Positions 39,844-47,829 of a DNA stretch of 64,000 bases are shown in pieces. The position numbers were made by a program, and so were the translations under genes. This DNA comes from CAZIRF01 sp964541755 (lineage in GTDB: Bacteria; Spirochaetota; Spirochaetia; Treponematales; Breznakiellaceae), in the NCBI GenBank assembly GCA_964541755.1, contig CAZIRF010000001.1, forward strand, positions 124,001 to 188,000, in the 5' to 3' direction. A model generated the notes under the pieces. The model saw nothing but the letters and a program-made list of their open reading frames with translations, was not told the origin of the DNA and did not search any database. How positions within the stretch are numbered: position 1 is the first letter of the stretch; each line of letters starts with the position of its first letter.

Positions 39844-42096
39844 GTGTCCACCCCATACCCTATCAACCGTATGCTGTTGGCTATGGCAACCATCAGTTTG
39901 ACACTCTTTTCCTGTGCGGGAGAGCCCGCAGGAGTTACCATGCATACCAGCAACGAAGAAGACCGGGCCAGTATTGCTGCCCCATACCGCTGGGACAGTG
40001 TTCGCATTGGCGGTGGCGGTTTTGTCTCCGGCATCATCTACAGCCACGATCATGAGGGCCTTCAATACGTTCGTACCGATGTAGGTGGTGCCTATCGCAG
40101 GAATCCGGAAAGCGGCGAGTGGCTTTCCCTTACCGATTGGGTTGGCGAAGACCAAACAGGCTACCTGGGCATAGAAGCACTGGCGCTCGATCCGTCAGAT
40201 CCGGCAAAGGTCTACATGCTCGCCGGTATCAGCTATTTCAATGGAGGGCGCACCGCCATTCTGCGTAGCCGCGATTATGGCAAAACCTTTGACATAATCG
40301 AAGTTACAGAGCTTTTTACCGCACACGGGAACGGCATGGGTCGCCAGAATGGAGAACGCCTCGCCGTCGACCCCTTCAATCCAAAACGACTCTGGGTCGG
40401 CACCAGAAGCAAGGGGCTTTTTCGCAGCGACGACGAGGGCAGCAGCTGGTACAAGGTGGAGTCCTTCCCCGACGCAACAACCCCCAACGGTAACGGCATC
40501 CCATTCGTCATTCCGGACCGCTATGGCCCCCAAGGTCCGAATGGCGCCCAGCGCCTGTGGGTGGGCATTTCCAAATCCAGTGACAATCTGTGGCGCTCCG
40601 ACGACGGTGGAGAGACCTGGACCCTGCTCCCCGGCGAACCGGACGACTCCATGGCAGACCTTCGCGGTATCATGCCACAGCGCGCCGTTGTCGCACCCGA
40701 TTCAAGCCTCTATGTTACCTGGGCAAACGGCGCCGGCCCCCACCCCAATCCGAAACTCGAATTCGAAATGATGGATCAAGGCGCTGTCCTTCGCTATATG
40801 GCGGATGGCGAAGTCATTGATGTATCGCCCTCGTACCGTCCCTTCGGGGGAATCAGTGTTGATTACTCAAACCCTGCACGGATTGTTTGTTCCACCACCA
40901 ATGTGTACATGAACCAGTGGGGGACAAACGGCGATCGCATCTACTATAGCGATGATGCGGGTGAAAGCTGGAGGGATGTATTCCAGACCTTCACGGACAG
41001 GGACTACAATGGTATTACCTGGGTCGAAGGCCACTCCATACACTGGGCTGGTTCCATAGCCTTCAACCCCTTCAAGCCTCACCAAGTTACCGTTGTTTCC
41101 GGAAACGGGCTGTGGACCTGCGATGATATTGAAGCAGAAGAAAGCCGCTGGCGTTTCGACGTACGCGGCATCGAGGAGACCGTGCCCCTCGACATGGTAT
41201 CAATTCCGGGCGGGCCTCTTGTATCGGTCATTGGCGACTATGACGGGTTCCTTCACGAAGCCCCCGACCAATATGCCCCCATTCACAAGCCGCAAATAGG
41301 TACGACTTCCGGCATTGCTGTAGCTGCCAAAAACCCCCAAAGCCTCGTTCGGGTCGGCGGCGATCCGGGCGGTCGCAATTTCCCCCTCTTCCACTCAAGC
41401 GATGGCGGTATAACCTGGCAAACCTTCGCCTCACGCCCGCGGACCCAACGCGATATCAAGGGAACCATAGCACTTTCTGCAGACGGCAGTGTTGTCCTCT
41501 GGACCCCGGAAAACAGCGACCAGGTCTGGCGCACTGCAGACAGGGGCAAAACCTGGTCTGTGGTCAAAGGGCTCAAGAGCAGACAGGTCGCCCCCGAGGC
41601 AGACACAGTAGATCCGTCAATTTTCTACGCATATTACGAGAATACCGGCGAGTTCCTTGTAAGCAACGACGCCGGCAAGAGCTTTGCCGCAGCCACCAGG
41701 GCAGGTCGAGGCGGATCAAAACGTATACGGCCCGTTCCCGGTTTTGAAGGACAGGTGTGGGTCGCCCGACGCCGCGGCGGGATCGCTTATACAGAAGACT
41801 CCGGCAAAACCTTCAACAAGCTCGATTCCGTTGAAAACTGCGAGGCCCTGGGATTCGGTAAGGCGGCGCCGGGGTCACGTTTCCCCGCGATCTATATCTG
41901 GGGCAGCATCGATGGCATTACCGGAATATTCCGCTCCATCGACCGCGGCGAAACCTGGATACGCATCAACGATGACGCACATCAATACGGGGGGCCCGGC
42001 AATGGGCACTTCATACTGGGAGATACCAACGTTTTCGGCAGAGTCTACATGAGCACAGCCGGACGGGGCATCGTCTATGGCGAACCGGACGTCTAG
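39844..42096 (+). CDS. GH74 xyloglucanase lipoprotein
   Basis: 750 residues from GTG 39844 with AAGGAG upstream. A signal ends LFSC (lipobox). The rest is the two seven-bladed propeller domains of GH74, with many BNR/Asp-box repeats (SDDEGSSWYKV, SDDGGETWTLL, SDDAGESWRDV, SSDGGITWQTF, TEDSGKTFNKL, SIDRGETWIRI). The putative catalytic acid is D79 in YVRTDVGGAYRR, and the second catalytic Asp is about residue 465 in SVIGDYDGFLH. Both contexts match GH74. The protein ends with the family signature NVFGRVYMSTAGRGIVYGE. It would cut the beta-1,4-glucan backbone of xyloglucan at the cell surface. A cytoplasmic GH10 gene lies downstream. Confidence 0.93.
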   Translation: MSTPYPINRMLLAMATISLTLFSCAGEPAGVTMHTSNEEDRASIAAPYRWDSVRIGGGGFVSGIIYSHDHEGLQYVRTDVGGAYRRNPESGEWLSLTDWVGEDQTGYLGIEALALDPSDPAKVYMLAGISYFNGGRTAILRSRDYGKTFDIIEVTELFTAHGNGMGRQNGERLAVDPFNPKRLWVGTRSKGLFRSDDEGSSWYKVESFPDATTPNGNGIPFVIPDRYGPQGPNGAQRLWVGISKSSDNLWRSDDGGETWTLLPGEPDDSMADLRGIMPQRAVVAPDSSLYVTWANGAGPHPNPKLEFEMMDQGAVLRYMADGEVIDVSPSYRPFGGISVDYSNPARIVCSTTNVYMNQWGTNGDRIYYSDDAGESWRDVFQTFTDRDYNGITWVEGHSIHWAGSIAFNPFKPHQVTVVSGNGLWTCDDIEAEESRWRFDVRGIEETVPLDMVSIPGGPLVSVIGDYDGFLHEAPDQYAPIHKPQIGTTSGIAVAAKNPQSLVRVGGDPGGRNFPLFHSSDGGITWQTFASRPRTQRDIKGTIALSADGSVVLWTPENSDQVWRTADRGKTWSVVKGLKSRQVAPEADTVDPSIFYAYYENTGEFLVSNDAGKSFAAATRAGRGGSKRIRPVPGFEGQVWVARRRGGIAYTEDSGKTFNKLDSVENCEALGFGKAAPGSRFPAIYIWGSIDGITGIFRSIDRGETWIRINDDAHQYGGPGNGHFILGDTNVFGRVYMSTAGRGIVYGEPDV

Positions 42097-42203
42097 CAAA
42101 TAGTCCCATTCCCGGGAACGGACGCAGTGCATACGGAAAATACCTCATGGCTCATGGCAATAGGCCCTGCTACACTCATGGCAAACGATTTCCCGGAGGT
42201 CCC

Positions 42204-43448
42204 ATGAACGCAGAGCGCCTGTACACGACACAAGACAGCGACATCATTGCCGCCCGTTCGGCCGATGTCACCCTCGATCTGTCCCGGCATGCAGCACAAA
42301 ACAAACCGGTAGGCATACGCCAGACCAAACACGGATTCCTCTTTGGCAGTAATGCCTTTCCCGCCGTTCCCCTTGCAAACGGGATGCCCGCCGGGGAAGC
42401 GCGAGACCGGGCACAGAAGACCACCGATCTCATGCTGGAAATCTGCAACTTCGCAACCCTTCCTTTTTATTGGGGCGGATTCGAGCCGGAGGAGGGAAAA
42501 CCTCATACGACCGCGCTTCTCAATGCGGCAAAAATGCTCAAAGAACGGGGTGCAACCGTAAAAGGCCACCCCCTGTGCTGGCACACCCTCTGTGTTCCGT
42601 GGCTCATGAAGTATTCAAACAAAGAGATCCTCCAGAAACAACTTGAGCGCATTGTCCGCGATGTGGATGATTTCAAAGGCATTATTGACATGTGGGATGT
42701 GGTCAACGAAGCGGTTATCATGCCAATCTTCGACAAATACGACAACGCCATCACCCGTGTTTGCAACGAAATCGGCCGCATTCCCCTCATCCGCAAGACC
42801 TTCGAAACGGCGCGCACCACAAGTCCGGGGGCGACCCTCATCCTCAATGATTTCGACTACACCGAACCCTATGAAATACTCATAGAGGGCTGCCTCGAAG
42901 CGGGTATCCCGATTGATGTCATCGGCATTCAATCACACATGCACCAAGGCTACTGGGGCGTGGAGAAAACAGTCAAAATTCTGGAACGCTACGAGCGTTT
43001 CGGTCTACCCATCCACTTTTCCGAGACCTCGATTATCTCCGGCGACCTCATGCCGGAGCATATCGTCGATCTCAATGACTGGCAGCCGGATTCCTGGCCC
43101 AGCACCCCGGAAGGTGAAGCGCGGCAGGCAGAGGAAGTCGCTCTTCACTATCGTACCCTCTTCTCCCGGCCCCTCGTTCAAGGCCTTACCTGGTGGGACT
43201 TCCCCGACGGGCAATGGCTAAAAGCGCCGTCCGGCCTTGTTCGTGCAGACAACAGCATAAAACCCGTATATACCGCCCTCAAAAACCTCATCAAGGATGA
43301 ATGGTGGGGCCACGAAAAGACACTCAAAGCCAACGACAAGGCCCAAGTAAGCTTCAAGGCCTTCCCGGGCGACTATGAAGCGATAGTTGACGGCCAGGCA
43401 ATCAAATTCACCATTCCCGGGAAGGGGGCCTTCTCACAGTCATTGTAA
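42204..43448 (+). CDS. GH10 beta-xylanase without signal peptide (cytoplasmic)
   Basis: 414 residues from ATG 42204, with GGAGG 5 bases upstream; an upstream extension of 19 residues has no ribosome site. The GH10 fold is complete: TLPFYWGGFEPEEGK, VKGHPLCWHTLCVPWL, acid/base E169 in WDVVNEAV, LNDFDYTEPYE, IGIQSHMHQGYWG, nucleophile E274 in IHFSETSI, and GLTWWDFPDGQWLKAPSGL. About 50 residues of strand follow at the C terminus (KAQVSFKAFPGDYEAIVDGQAIKFTIPGK), like the end beta domain of some cytosolic xylanases. There is no signal peptide, so it should hydrolyse imported xylo-oligosaccharides. It is not closely similar to the two lipoprotein GH10s. A SulP transporter gene follows after 32 bases. 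Confidence 0.92.
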   Translation: MNAERLYTTQDSDIIAARSADVTLDLSRHAAQNKPVGIRQTKHGFLFGSNAFPAVPLANGMPAGEARDRAQKTTDLMLEICNFATLPFYWGGFEPEEGKPHTTALLNAAKMLKERGATVKGHPLCWHTLCVPWLMKYSNKEILQKQLERIVRDVDDFKGIIDMWDVVNEAVIMPIFDKYDNAITRVCNEIGRIPLIRKTFETARTTSPGATLILNDFDYTEPYEILIEGCLEAGIPIDVIGIQSHMHQGYWGVEKTVKILERYERFGLPIHFSETSIISGDLMPEHIVDLNDWQPDSWPSTPEGEARQAEEVALHYRTLFSRPLVQGLTWWDFPDGQWLKAPSGLVRADNSIKPVYTALKNLIKDEWWGHEKTLKANDKAQVSFKAFPGDYEAIVDGQAIKFTIPGKGAFSQSL

Positions 43449-43480
43449 AGTTCTATCATGGGGTTTGAAGGAACAAACAA

Positions 43481-45160
43481 TTGAATACCATCTTCAGACC
43501 CCAGCTCTTCACAAATATCAAGAAGGGCATATCCGGCAAAGGACTCATTGCAGACCTTTCGGCCGGACTCGTCGTGGGCATCGTGGCCATCCCCCTTGCC
43601 ATCGCCTTTGCCATCGCTTCGGGCGTCAAACCCGAACAGGGCCTGGTCACTGCCGTCATCGCCGGTTTTCTTATCTCGGCCCTCGGCGGGAGCGCCGTCC
43701 AGATAGGAGGGCCCACCGGAGCCTTTGTTATTCTCATCTACGGGATAGTACAGAAATTCGGGTACGATGGCCTCGCCCTTGCAACCATTATGGCCGGGCT
43801 CATGCTCGTTGCCATGGGCGCCTTGCGCTTTGGCGCCGTCATTCAATTCATCCCCTATCCGGTAACATTGGGATTCACGAGCGGAATCGCCGTCATCATC
43901 GCAGCGGGCCAGCTGGGTGATGCCCTCGGTCTGGGCCTCCGAAACCTGCCACCGGAAATTATCGGAAAATTCCGTATCTACATTGCCAATCTGGATGCCA
44001 TCAATCCATGGGCCTTGGTCATAACAGGCCTGGCTCTCCTCATTCTCATACTCTGGCCACGCATAAACAGAAAAATCCCCGCGTCAATAATCGCCATAGT
44101 AATTACCACCATCTTGGTAAAATTCCTCCCCATCCCGGTTGAGACCATTCAAGACCGCTTCGGGACCATCAAAGGCAGTATCCCGTTACCCAAACTGCCA
44201 CAGATCGATCTGGCCAATGTACGGGAACTTTTTATCCCCGCACTCTCCCTCGCCTTTTTGGGCGGGTTGGAATCCCTGCTCTCTGCTGTCGTCGCCGACG
44301 GCATGTTGGGCACCAAACACCGCTCCAACACCGAACTTATCGCTCAAGGGATTGCCAACATTGCGAGTCCCCTGTTCGGGGGTATTCCCGCAACCGGCGC
44401 CATTGCCCGTACAGCAACCAATATCAAGAATGGCGGGCACAGCCCCATCGCCGGTATTGTTCACGCTTTAACCGTTCTGTTGATCATGCTCCTCTTGGGC
44501 CCATTGGCTTCACTTATTCCCCTCGCGAGCCTCTCGGCCATACTCATGATTGTCGCCTTCAACATGAGCGAGCTTCCACACTTCATTCGAATGTTCAAAA
44601 ATCCCAAGAGCGATATACTGGTCATGCTCGCAACCTTCTCTCTTACCGTCTTTGTCGATCTTACCGTCGCAATTGCGGTCGGCCTCATTCTCGCCCTCTT
44701 TCTCTTTATGCGGCGCAGTGCGGAACTTACCCACATGGATTTTATCGGAGAAGCAAGCCGCGATATCGATCCAACCGATGCCCCCGACGATCCCGCACAC
44801 TTGGATACGGCCGACATCCCGGCCGGGGTGGAAGTTTTCGAAGTGAATGGTCCCTTCTTCTTCGGGGCTGCCGAACGCTTCAAAGACACCGTTTCTCGCC
44901 TGGAAAAAGCGCCCAAGGTGCTCATTCTGCGCACCCGCAAGGTACTCTCTCTCGATGCCACCGCCATGCGTGCCATTGAGAGCCTCTGGCAGCGCAGTTC
45001 AAAAACAGGAACCCACTTTATCATTTCCGGCATCCACACCCAGCCGCTCATGGCCATGAAGAAAAATGGCCTCCTCGACCACATCGGACAAGACCGGGTG
45101 TGCGCGAATATTCACCAGGCCCTCGAGCGAGCCAAGGAACTCATCAAGAATCAAGACTGA
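43481..45160 (+). CDS. SulP-family anion transporter with STAS domain
   Basis: 559 residues from TTG 43481 with GAAGGA 9 bases upstream; no ATG lies further up. The SulP transport domain (about 25-420) has LIADLSAGLVVGIVAIPLAIAFAIASGVKPEQGLVTAVIAGFLISALGGSAVQIGGPTGAFV and the conserved SLAFLGGLESLLSAVVADGMLGTKHRSNTELIAQGIANI. About 11-12 membrane helices are expected. The C-terminal STAS domain (about 455-555) contains VFEVNGPFFFGAAERFKD and LILRTRKVLSLDATAMRAIESL. Substrates in the family are sulfate, bicarbonate or dicarboxylates; the exact one cannot be read. It is 32 bases after the GH10 gene and may be co-transcribed with it. Confidence 0.9.
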   Translation: MNTIFRPQLFTNIKKGISGKGLIADLSAGLVVGIVAIPLAIAFAIASGVKPEQGLVTAVIAGFLISALGGSAVQIGGPTGAFVILIYGIVQKFGYDGLALATIMAGLMLVAMGALRFGAVIQFIPYPVTLGFTSGIAVIIAAGQLGDALGLGLRNLPPEIIGKFRIYIANLDAINPWALVITGLALLILILWPRINRKIPASIIAIVITTILVKFLPIPVETIQDRFGTIKGSIPLPKLPQIDLANVRELFIPALSLAFLGGLESLLSAVVADGMLGTKHRSNTELIAQGIANIASPLFGGIPATGAIARTATNIKNGGHSPIAGIVHALTVLLIMLLLGPLASLIPLASLSAILMIVAFNMSELPHFIRMFKNPKSDILVMLATFSLTVFVDLTVAIAVGLILALFLFMRRSAELTHMDFIGEASRDIDPTDAPDDPAHLDTADIPAGVEVFEVNGPFFFGAAERFKDTVSRLEKAPKVLILRTRKVLSLDATAMRAIESLWQRSSKTGTHFIISGIHTQPLMAMKKNGLLDHIGQDRVCANIHQALERAKELIKNQD

Positions 45161-45173
45161 TAGTTACAGCCGC

Positions 45174-45201
45174 AAAAAAGGCCCGTCCTTCCGGACGGGC
45201 C
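45174..45201 (-). terminator. Intrinsic terminator for symporter operon
   Basis: GGCCCGTCC-TTCC-GGACGGGCC with an A-run (plus strand) that reads as a T-run on the minus strand. It terminates the minus-strand symporter operon; the plus-strand SulP gene lacks a T-run after the stem. Confidence 0.8.
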
Positions 45202-45223
45202 CGCCTGCCATCAGCTTTGATTC

Positions 45224-46825
45224 TTATGCAGCCGTGCCGCGGAATGCGACATCGACGGTGTCGGCTTCAACCGGTTTGGCAAAGAACCCGGTTATGATAA
45301 AGGCCAAGGTCGATCCCGGTAGCGCAATGATGATCGGGTCCACATTCTGCATGGCAGGGATAAGCGTGGGCACCCCGAAGAGGGCATTGCACAAGCCAAG
45401 CGGTGCAGATTCCTTTGCGTGCACAAAGAAGAGCCAGAAGAGGCTCAAGACAACCCCGGATATGAAACAGGCAATGGCTGCTTTGCGCGAGGCCTTTTTC
45501 CAGTAGAGGGCTGCGACATACGCAGGCAGGAACGCCGCAGCACAGAGCCCGAAGAAAATGGCCGTCCCGGTCGCGATAATGGCCGTTCCGCCGGTGTAGA
45601 ACTTCGGCAGGGCCCATGCAATAAAGGTGGATAAAAGGATACCTGCACCCATTGCGATGCGATTCAGGGCAACCGCGCGCTTCGGTTTGAAGGCAAGCCC
45701 CTTCTCGAGAACGTCGCGCCCGAAAGAGGTTCCCATGGCATGGAACTGTGAACTCAAAGTCGACATGGCCGCCGCGAGGAGGGTTACAAAGAAGAAGGCC
45801 ACAAACCAACCCGGCAGCGCCCCATTAATAAATAAGGGAATGATGTTGTCGGTCTTTTTATCGGCGGCGATGAGGGCTATCTTCCCCGCCGTATCCATAA
45901 AGAAGACGTTGGAAAGGGCGCCAACCGTAAAAGCAACCCCGGTCATGGCGGCGATAAAGATGCCGCCCACAACAACCGCGCGATTGAGCTCGTGCCCGCT
46001 CTTGACGGTCATGAAGCGTACGGTAAGCTGCGGCTGTGCCAATACCCCGATACCAACACCAAGGACAATGGTCGATATGAGCTGCCACCAGTAGGGAGAA
46101 AACGCGGTCGGCATGGCAGACCATCCGCGATGCCCGTTCTTGCCAAAGACCTCAATCGCCTTGGGCGCGAGTTCGGTAAGCTTGGCGTGGGCCGCCGCCG
46201 GACCGCCCAACTTGTAGTAGGTGTATCCCAAGAGAAAGAGCATTCCCAAGAACATGAGGCTCCCTTGAAAGGCATCGGTGTACATGACACCGCGCATTCC
46301 GCCCATGATGACGTAGAGTGCGACAATGCCCACAAAGAAGAGCAGGGCTACTTCATAATGAATACCCAAGGTCTGGGAGATAAACTGAACCCCGCCAATG
46401 ATGACCGAGCCCGCGTACAGGGGGATGGCGAGAAATATGAGCGCGCCGCCGGCTGTCTGCAAAAACCGCGAGTTGTAGCGTTTCCCCAAGAGCTCCGGAA
46501 AGGTGTGGGCGTCCAGGTTGTGCCCCATTTTACGGGTTCTCTTGCCGAACACGGCAAAGGCGATCAGTATCCCCATGAAAATATTGAGGAAGGTGAGCCA
46601 AATGATTCCCATACCGAAAACCGCAGCCGCCCCGCCAAAGCCGATAATGGCCGATGTGGAAATGAAGGTAGCGCCATAGGAGAGCGCCATGACCATGGGG
46701 TGTATTTTTCGCCCCGCCAGGAGATAGTCCGTTTCATTTTTGGTGGACTTGAAGCCGATGAATCCCAAAATACCGGTGATGATGAGGTAAATCACCACCA
46801 CAACTGTCAACACGAGCATGTTCAT
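45224..46825 (-). CDS. Sodium:solute symporter (SSS family)
   Basis: 533 residues from ATG 46825; this start overlaps the stop of the small protein gene by one base (TGATG). About 13 membrane helices. SSS motifs include FIGFKSTKNETDYLLAGRKIHPMVMALSYGATFISTSAIIGFGGAAAVFGMG, the core helix GVLAQPQLTVRFMTVKSGHELNRAVVVGGIF and TLLAAAMSTLSSQFHAMGTSFGRDVLEKG with the sodium-site serines. The family takes up sugars, acids or vitamins with sodium. The closest pattern is the acetate/monocarboxylate group by motif style, but the substrate is uncertain. A TetR gene heads the operon and may sense the substrate. Confidence 0.9.
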   Translation of the reverse strand: MNMLVLTVVVVIYLIITGILGFIGFKSTKNETDYLLAGRKIHPMVMALSYGATFISTSAIIGFGGAAAVFGMGIIWLTFLNIFMGILIAFAVFGKRTRKMGHNLDAHTFPELLGKRYNSRFLQTAGGALIFLAIPLYAGSVIIGGVQFISQTLGIHYEVALLFFVGIVALYVIMGGMRGVMYTDAFQGSLMFLGMLFLLGYTYYKLGGPAAAHAKLTELAPKAIEVFGKNGHRGWSAMPTAFSPYWWQLISTIVLGVGIGVLAQPQLTVRFMTVKSGHELNRAVVVGGIFIAAMTGVAFTVGALSNVFFMDTAGKIALIAADKKTDNIIPLFINGALPGWFVAFFFVTLLAAAMSTLSSQFHAMGTSFGRDVLEKGLAFKPKRAVALNRIAMGAGILLSTFIAWALPKFYTGGTAIIATGTAIFFGLCAAAFLPAYVAALYWKKASRKAAIACFISGVVLSLFWLFFVHAKESAPLGLCNALFGVPTLIPAMQNVDPIIIALPGSTLAFIITGFFAKPVEADTVDVAFRGTAA

Positions 46826-47007
46826 CAAACTGTTCCTCCGCCAATATCCGGATCCTTTTCTTCCCAGGCTTCTTCTTCCAGTATCTCCTGCGCCTGATCT
46901 TCGCGCGGCTTGTTCCAGTTCATGATGCCGTACACAACGCACGCCACCATGGACAGGATGGTCAGGATGTACCCCAAGGTCACCCCGAAATCACCAAATG
47001 AAGACAT
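46825..47007 (-). CDS. Small one-helix membrane protein coupled to the symporter
   Basis: 60 residues from ATG 47007, preceded by a purine-rich AAAAAGGGGG ribosome site. One membrane helix (VTLGYILTILSMVACVVYGIMNW) is followed by an acidic tail (EILEEEAWEEKDPDIGG). Its stop codon shares its last base with the symporter ATG (TGATG), so translation is coupled. Tiny accessory subunits with one helix and an N-x-P-R-E motif precede many SSS symporter genes and are probably needed for assembly or activity. No other function is expected. Confidence 0.85.
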   Translation of the reverse strand: MSSFGDFGVTLGYILTILSMVACVVYGIMNWNKPREDQAQEILEEEAWEEKDPDIGGGTV

Positions 47008-47053
47008 CTTTCCCCCTTTTTGATGCCGCCACCATACTGCATGACCAGAGCAT

Positions 47054-47668
47054 CTACTTCTTCTGTACATACACCCCGGTCTTCAAGACCGAAAGAAAGA
47101 AACCCCATTCTTCCAGGTAGCGGCGTCGGCACTCTGTCGCCTCTACCCCGCTTACACGACTGTCCAGAAAATCATTTCGCGTTTTTACAAGTAGCCACTT
47201 GAGCAAAAGCAAAAGACGATCGCGCCCGCAAATAATCTGCGAGTAGTCTGCATCACCGTACAAGTCCAGAAAGTAACGGTCGAATACAGACTGTGCATCC
47301 TCCTGCATGAGCTCCTGCTCCAAACGCGAAGAACGAACGATAAACGCAATACAGGCCGCTTGTTCCATGTAAAAATCAACCGCAATTTCCGCAATATGGA
47401 CCGTCCGTTCCAAGGGATCCGCGGGCATTTCTCCCGTGCGCTCTTTAATACGCGAACCCAATCGCCGATAGGCTTCTTCAAGCACAAAACGGAAGAGGTC
47501 TTCCTTCGCGTCTATATACTCGTACAATCCACCCTTGGAAATCCCGGCTGCTTTTACAATCGCATCCAGACTGGTCTTTTCATACCCGGTTCGCGCAAAG
47601 GCTATAAAGGCAGCCTGTATGATTCGGTCGCGTTTGTCTTCAGGGAGTTTGAACCAAGTATCCTTCAC
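47054..47668 (-). CDS. TetR-family transcription regulator
   Basis: 204 residues from GTG 47668 with GGAGAAG upstream; longer upstream frames run into the next gene's control region and have no ribosome site. The N-terminal helix-turn-helix is typical: DKRDRIIQAAFIAFARTGYEKTSLDAIVKAAGISKGGLYEYIDAKEDLF. The C-terminal ligand-binding domain is about 150 residues and helical with no specific motif. It is the first gene of a minus-strand operon with the small protein (46-base gap) and the symporter. A TetR-type palindrome lies 50 bases upstream of its start, so it probably represses itself and the symporter. The inducer is unknown. Confidence 0.9.
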   Translation of the reverse strand: MKDTWFKLPEDKRDRIIQAAFIAFARTGYEKTSLDAIVKAAGISKGGLYEYIDAKEDLFRFVLEEAYRRLGSRIKERTGEMPADPLERTVHIAEIAVDFYMEQAACIAFIVRSSRLEQELMQEDAQSVFDRYFLDLYGDADYSQIICGRDRLLLLLKWLLVKTRNDFLDSRVSGVEATECRRRYLEEWGFFLSVLKTGVYVQKK

Positions 47669-47717
47669 GCTGTCTTCTCCACGATTTGCAGCACTCAAGG
47701 GGCTGCGAAAAACAATA

Positions 47718-47738
47718 GACCGACCGGCCAGTCGGTTT
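47718..47738. promoter_or_regulatory. TetR-type operator
   Basis: Inverted repeat ACCGAC-CGGCCA-GTCGGT with flanking symmetry (GACCGACC...GTCGGTTT), of the size and base type of TetR-family operators, 50 bases 5' of the TetR start. It is about 90 bases 5' of the divergent XPB start. Confidence 0.65.
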
Positions 47739-47791
47739 GATGAGATTTGATGGTAGGGCCGCTTCTTTGCGCTGTCAAGTAAAATTGCGTA

Positions 47792-47820
47792 TTGAAGGAA
47801 GTGCCTCCCTTCGCTACACT
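47792..47820 (+). promoter_or_regulatory. Promoter of XPB helicase gene, implying a near-leaderless mRNA
   Basis: TTGAAG (47792-47797), 17-base spacer, TACACT (47815-47820). The ATG is at 47830, only 9 bases after the -10 box, and no Shine-Dalgarno lies between. Confidence 0.55.
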
Positions 47821-47829
47821 TGCCTGAAT

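Noticed and set aside
42108..42117. Palindrome TTCCCGGGAA before the cytoplasmic GH10 gene as an operator
   Set aside because: It is GC-rich and short, stands alone and has no second copy near related genes.
45992..46897. 301-codon plus-strand frame across the symporter
   Set aside because: Antisense to membrane helices; very polar product with no motif.
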